DNA of 64,000 nt, from the NCBI RefSeq assembly GCF_000445125.1, contig NZ_ATHL01000087.1, forward strand, positions 1 to 64,000. The letters are read 5' to 3'. The notes beneath the pieces were generated by a model, which saw only the letters and a list, made by a program, of their open reading frames with translations, was not told the DNA's origin and did no database searches. Within the stretch, counting starts at the first letter, position 1; every line of letters begins with the position of its first letter. A program made the position numbers and the translations under genes. This stretch comes from Novosphingobium lindaniclasticum LE124 (GTDB lineage: Bacteria; Pseudomonadota; Alphaproteobacteria; Sphingomonadales; Sphingomonadaceae). Positions 62,145-64,000 of this stretch are shown piece after piece.

Positions 62145-63857
62145 TCAGGGCGGCCCGAAGATGTAATGGCCATCCTTAATGGTCCCCATCACTTTCACCT
62201 TGAGCAGATCTTCGGGCGGCACGGTCAGCGGATTGCTATCGAGGATCACAAGATCCGCTACTTTGCCCGGCTCTAACGTGCCCTTGGCTGCTTCTTCATG
62301 GATTTCGTAAGCGGCATTGCGCGTCACCTCCATCAGCGCTTCGTAAGGCGTTACCCGCTGCTCCGGGCCGAGGATGTCGTTCGAACGTGTGCGGCGCGTC
62401 GCCGCCGACCAAATCAGGCGGATCATGTCGGGCGGCACGATTGGGGAATCGTTGTGAATCGAGGGCTTCAGACCGACGTCGAAGGCATCGCGCTGCGGTG
62501 AAATACGGTCGGCGCGGGATGGCCCGAGCGTCACTTCGCGATGCCAGTCGCCCCAGTAATAAGTGTGCGAGGCAAAGAAAGTCGGCTCGATATCAAGCGT
62601 CTTCATTGCCTTGAGTTCATCCAGCGTCGCCGTTTGCGAGTGGATGGCGATTGTCCGCTGCATGGGCCTCCCACTCTGCTGGCCCACCACGCGAACGGCG
62701 TCGATCAACTGCTGGATTGCAGCATCGCCGTTGACATGGATATAGGCCTGCCAGCCATGCTCGTCCGCCTTGGCAAGCATCGCGCGCAGCACTTCTTCCT
62801 TCAGCTGCGGATAACCAGCATAGTCCGCCCCCTTACCTTCGGGCGGCACGTGATAAGGATGGCTCAGCCATGCCGTGCGGCCTTGCGGCGAGCCGTCGGC
62901 GATGATCTTCACCCCGGCGGCGCGCAAGTGATCGACGTAAGGCGCGTTGAAGGGGATCGCATCGAATCCTTCCCATGGCTGGTTGAGCAACGGCAGCGCA
63001 TGAACGTCGAGGAACAGGGCCTTGCGCCGGGCGGCGGCCTGCAGCAGATCCCACGCCGCGTGCATGGTCGCCCCGTCCTGCGCAGTGGTGAGGCCATAGC
63101 TCGCATAGACATGCTGCGCCTTAGTCAGCTGCTCCAGCTGATGGTCGAGCGTAGGCTGCGGCATCAGCCCGTAGAGCTTGAACAGCGCGCCTTCCTCGAT
63201 CACGCCCGAGGCGGTCTTGCCGTCCGCTTCCCGGCGGATGACGCCGCCCGGCGGGTCCTTGTCCGGATGGAGAAGTCCGGCCAGTTCCAGCGCTTTGGTG
63301 TTGGCGGCGGCCAGATGCCCCGAGGCATGCATGATGAGGATCGGCCGATCCGCCAATACCGCGTCCAGTTCCTGACGGGTGGGATGGCGCTTTTCGGCCA
63401 GTTCCGCATCGTCATAGCCGGAGCCGATGATCCAGCCTTGCGGATGCACCATGATATAGGCGCGCAAAGTCTCCTGAAGCCCGGCGATGCTCGACACCCC
63501 GCCCACTGGCGGCGGCGATAATGCTGCCAGATCCGCCTGCTGGGCCAGCATGGTGATATGACCATGCGCGTCGATGAAGCCCGGCAGCAGGGTTCGGCCG
63601 GCAAGGTCGACCACCTGGGTCGCCTTGCCTTTCAGCTTCTCGACCTCGGCATCGCTGCCAACGGCCAGGATCTTACCATCCTTGACCGCCAGCGCACTGG
63701 CTTTAGCATCGGGCGCGGTCATCGGAATGACCGTGCCGTGCAGGAGAACCATATCCGCCACCGGGCGCGGCGCGGCCAGTGTCGTACCGCACGCCAGCAG
63801 TGCCAGCGGCAGGGCTGCCGTGCTCCGGATCGCCATCCACTTGGTCTTGCCGTTCAT
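62145..63857 (-). CDS. YtcJ-like amidohydrolase-3 family protein, exported
   Basis: 570 residues from the ATG at 63857. The start MNGKTKWMAIRSTAALPLALLACGTTLAAP is a signal peptide; LALLAC could be a lipobox, so it may be a lipoprotein or a periplasmic enzyme. GFIDAHGHI is the metal HxH motif, IHVNGDAAIQQLIDAV and HSQTATLDELKAMKTLDIEPTF continue the barrel, and EPGKVADLVILDSNPLT is the amidohydrolase-3 C-terminus. It hydrolyses an amide or related bond of unknown substrate. It follows the third TonB receptor by 16 bases, suggesting extracytoplasmic deconjugation of the imported compound. Confidence 0.85.
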   Translation of the reverse strand: MNGKTKWMAIRSTAALPLALLACGTTLAAPRPVADMVLLHGTVIPMTAPDAKASALAVKDGKILAVGSDAEVEKLKGKATQVVDLAGRTLLPGFIDAHGHITMLAQQADLAALSPPPVGGVSSIAGLQETLRAYIMVHPQGWIIGSGYDDAELAEKRHPTRQELDAVLADRPILIMHASGHLAAANTKALELAGLLHPDKDPPGGVIRREADGKTASGVIEEGALFKLYGLMPQPTLDHQLEQLTKAQHVYASYGLTTAQDGATMHAAWDLLQAAARRKALFLDVHALPLLNQPWEGFDAIPFNAPYVDHLRAAGVKIIADGSPQGRTAWLSHPYHVPPEGKGADYAGYPQLKEEVLRAMLAKADEHGWQAYIHVNGDAAIQQLIDAVRVVGQQSGRPMQRTIAIHSQTATLDELKAMKTLDIEPTFFASHTYYWGDWHREVTLGPSRADRISPQRDAFDVGLKPSIHNDSPIVPPDMIRLIWSAATRRTRSNDILGPEQRVTPYEALMEVTRNAAYEIHEEAAKGTLEPGKVADLVILDSNPLTVPPEDLLKVKVMGTIKDGHYIFGPP

Positions 63858-63873
63858 ACGAGTGGCTCTTTCA

Positions 63874-64000
63874 TCAGAAGTTGTAGTGGAAAGTGGCGCC
63901 GATGGTGCGCGGCTGGCCATACATGATTGCGCGATTGCTGAGCAGCGCCGTCATATTGGCGAACTTTATGTAATCCTTGTCGAACAGGTTCTTCGACCAG
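63874..64000 (-). CDS. TonB-dependent receptor, C-terminal part (cut by window)
   Basis: The last 41 residues of a minus-strand frame that continues beyond base 64000: WSKNLFDKDYIKF... ending GATFHYNF and a double stop. The NLFDKDY motif, QPRTIGATF strand and terminal Phe are typical for the last beta-strands of a TonB-dependent receptor. It lies 16 bases upstream of the amidohydrolase gene and is probably in its operon. Confidence 0.82.
   Translation of the reverse strand, partial: WSKNLFDKDYIKFANMTALLSNRAIMYGQPRTIGATFHYNF

Noticed and set aside
1..64000. tRNA, rRNA, CRISPR arrays, prophage or plasmid origin
   Set aside because: No cloverleaf with CCA-type arms, no regularly spaced short repeats, no phage structural or replication genes were seen on reading; the only mobile element found is the IS at the left edge.

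Overview
The window reads as a steroid-catabolism island of a GC-rich alphaproteobacterium, most likely a sphingomonad (Novosphingobium or Sphingobium type). This is inferred from gene content, dense operons and several TonB-dependent receptors; no rRNA or tRNA is present to fix the taxonomy.

Region by region. 1-1301 is an intact IS5-family insertion sequence. 19650 back to 1983 (minus strand) is one 19-gene run with almost no gaps. It carries hsaC, ipdA, ipdB, ipdC, ipdF, echA20, fadE30 and fadE31 with their partners, fadA6, fadD3, a canonical ketosteroid isomerase and further SDR, hydratase and thiolase genes. This is a nearly complete set for opening and oxidising steroid rings C/D. 19831-26856 (plus) is the divergent hsaA-hsaD-hsaE-hsaG-hsaF operon for ring A/B breakdown, followed by a KstD-family flavoprotein and a BaiE-like NTF2-fold protein. 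26900-40360 is a mosaic of short operons: a TIM-barrel epimerase-like protein, NTF2-fold proteins, SDRs, a TonB receptor, a KshA-like Rieske oxygenase divergent from a LysR regulator, and a second KstD-family enzyme. 40361-47796 (plus) holds an OYE/dienoyl-CoA-reductase-type Fe-S flavoenzyme, a pair of Lrp/AsnC regulators, hsaB, more NTF2-fold proteins, an OYE and an MFS transporter. 50869-47820 (minus) is a second copy of the FadE pair with two thioesterases. 58150-51103 (minus) carries an acyl-CoA synthetase, an amidohydrolase, KshA, a Tat-exported amidase and an SDR, then a second Lrp/AsnC pair. 58669-64000 holds an SDR, a large TonB receptor, a YtcJ-like amidohydrolase and the C-terminus of a third receptor.

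How it fits together. TonB receptors take up the steroid. KSI, SDRs, KstD-type enzymes and KshA lead to ring B cleavage. HsaAB and HsaC hydroxylate and open ring A. HsaD, HsaE, HsaG and HsaF process the fragments. FadD3, IpdF, FadE30, EchA20, IpdC, IpdAB, FadE31 and FadA6 degrade rings C/D. BaiE-like and BaiCD/BaiH-like proteins suggest that 7-hydroxylated (bile-acid-like) steroids are also substrates.

The most unusual signal is regulatory. A long inverted repeat, TTTGCGT-N20-ACGCAAA, with an invariant 20-bp spacer, recurs in front of most of these operons: eight good sites and three weaker ones. The window also encodes two copies of a two-gene Lrp/AsnC cassette that could read it.
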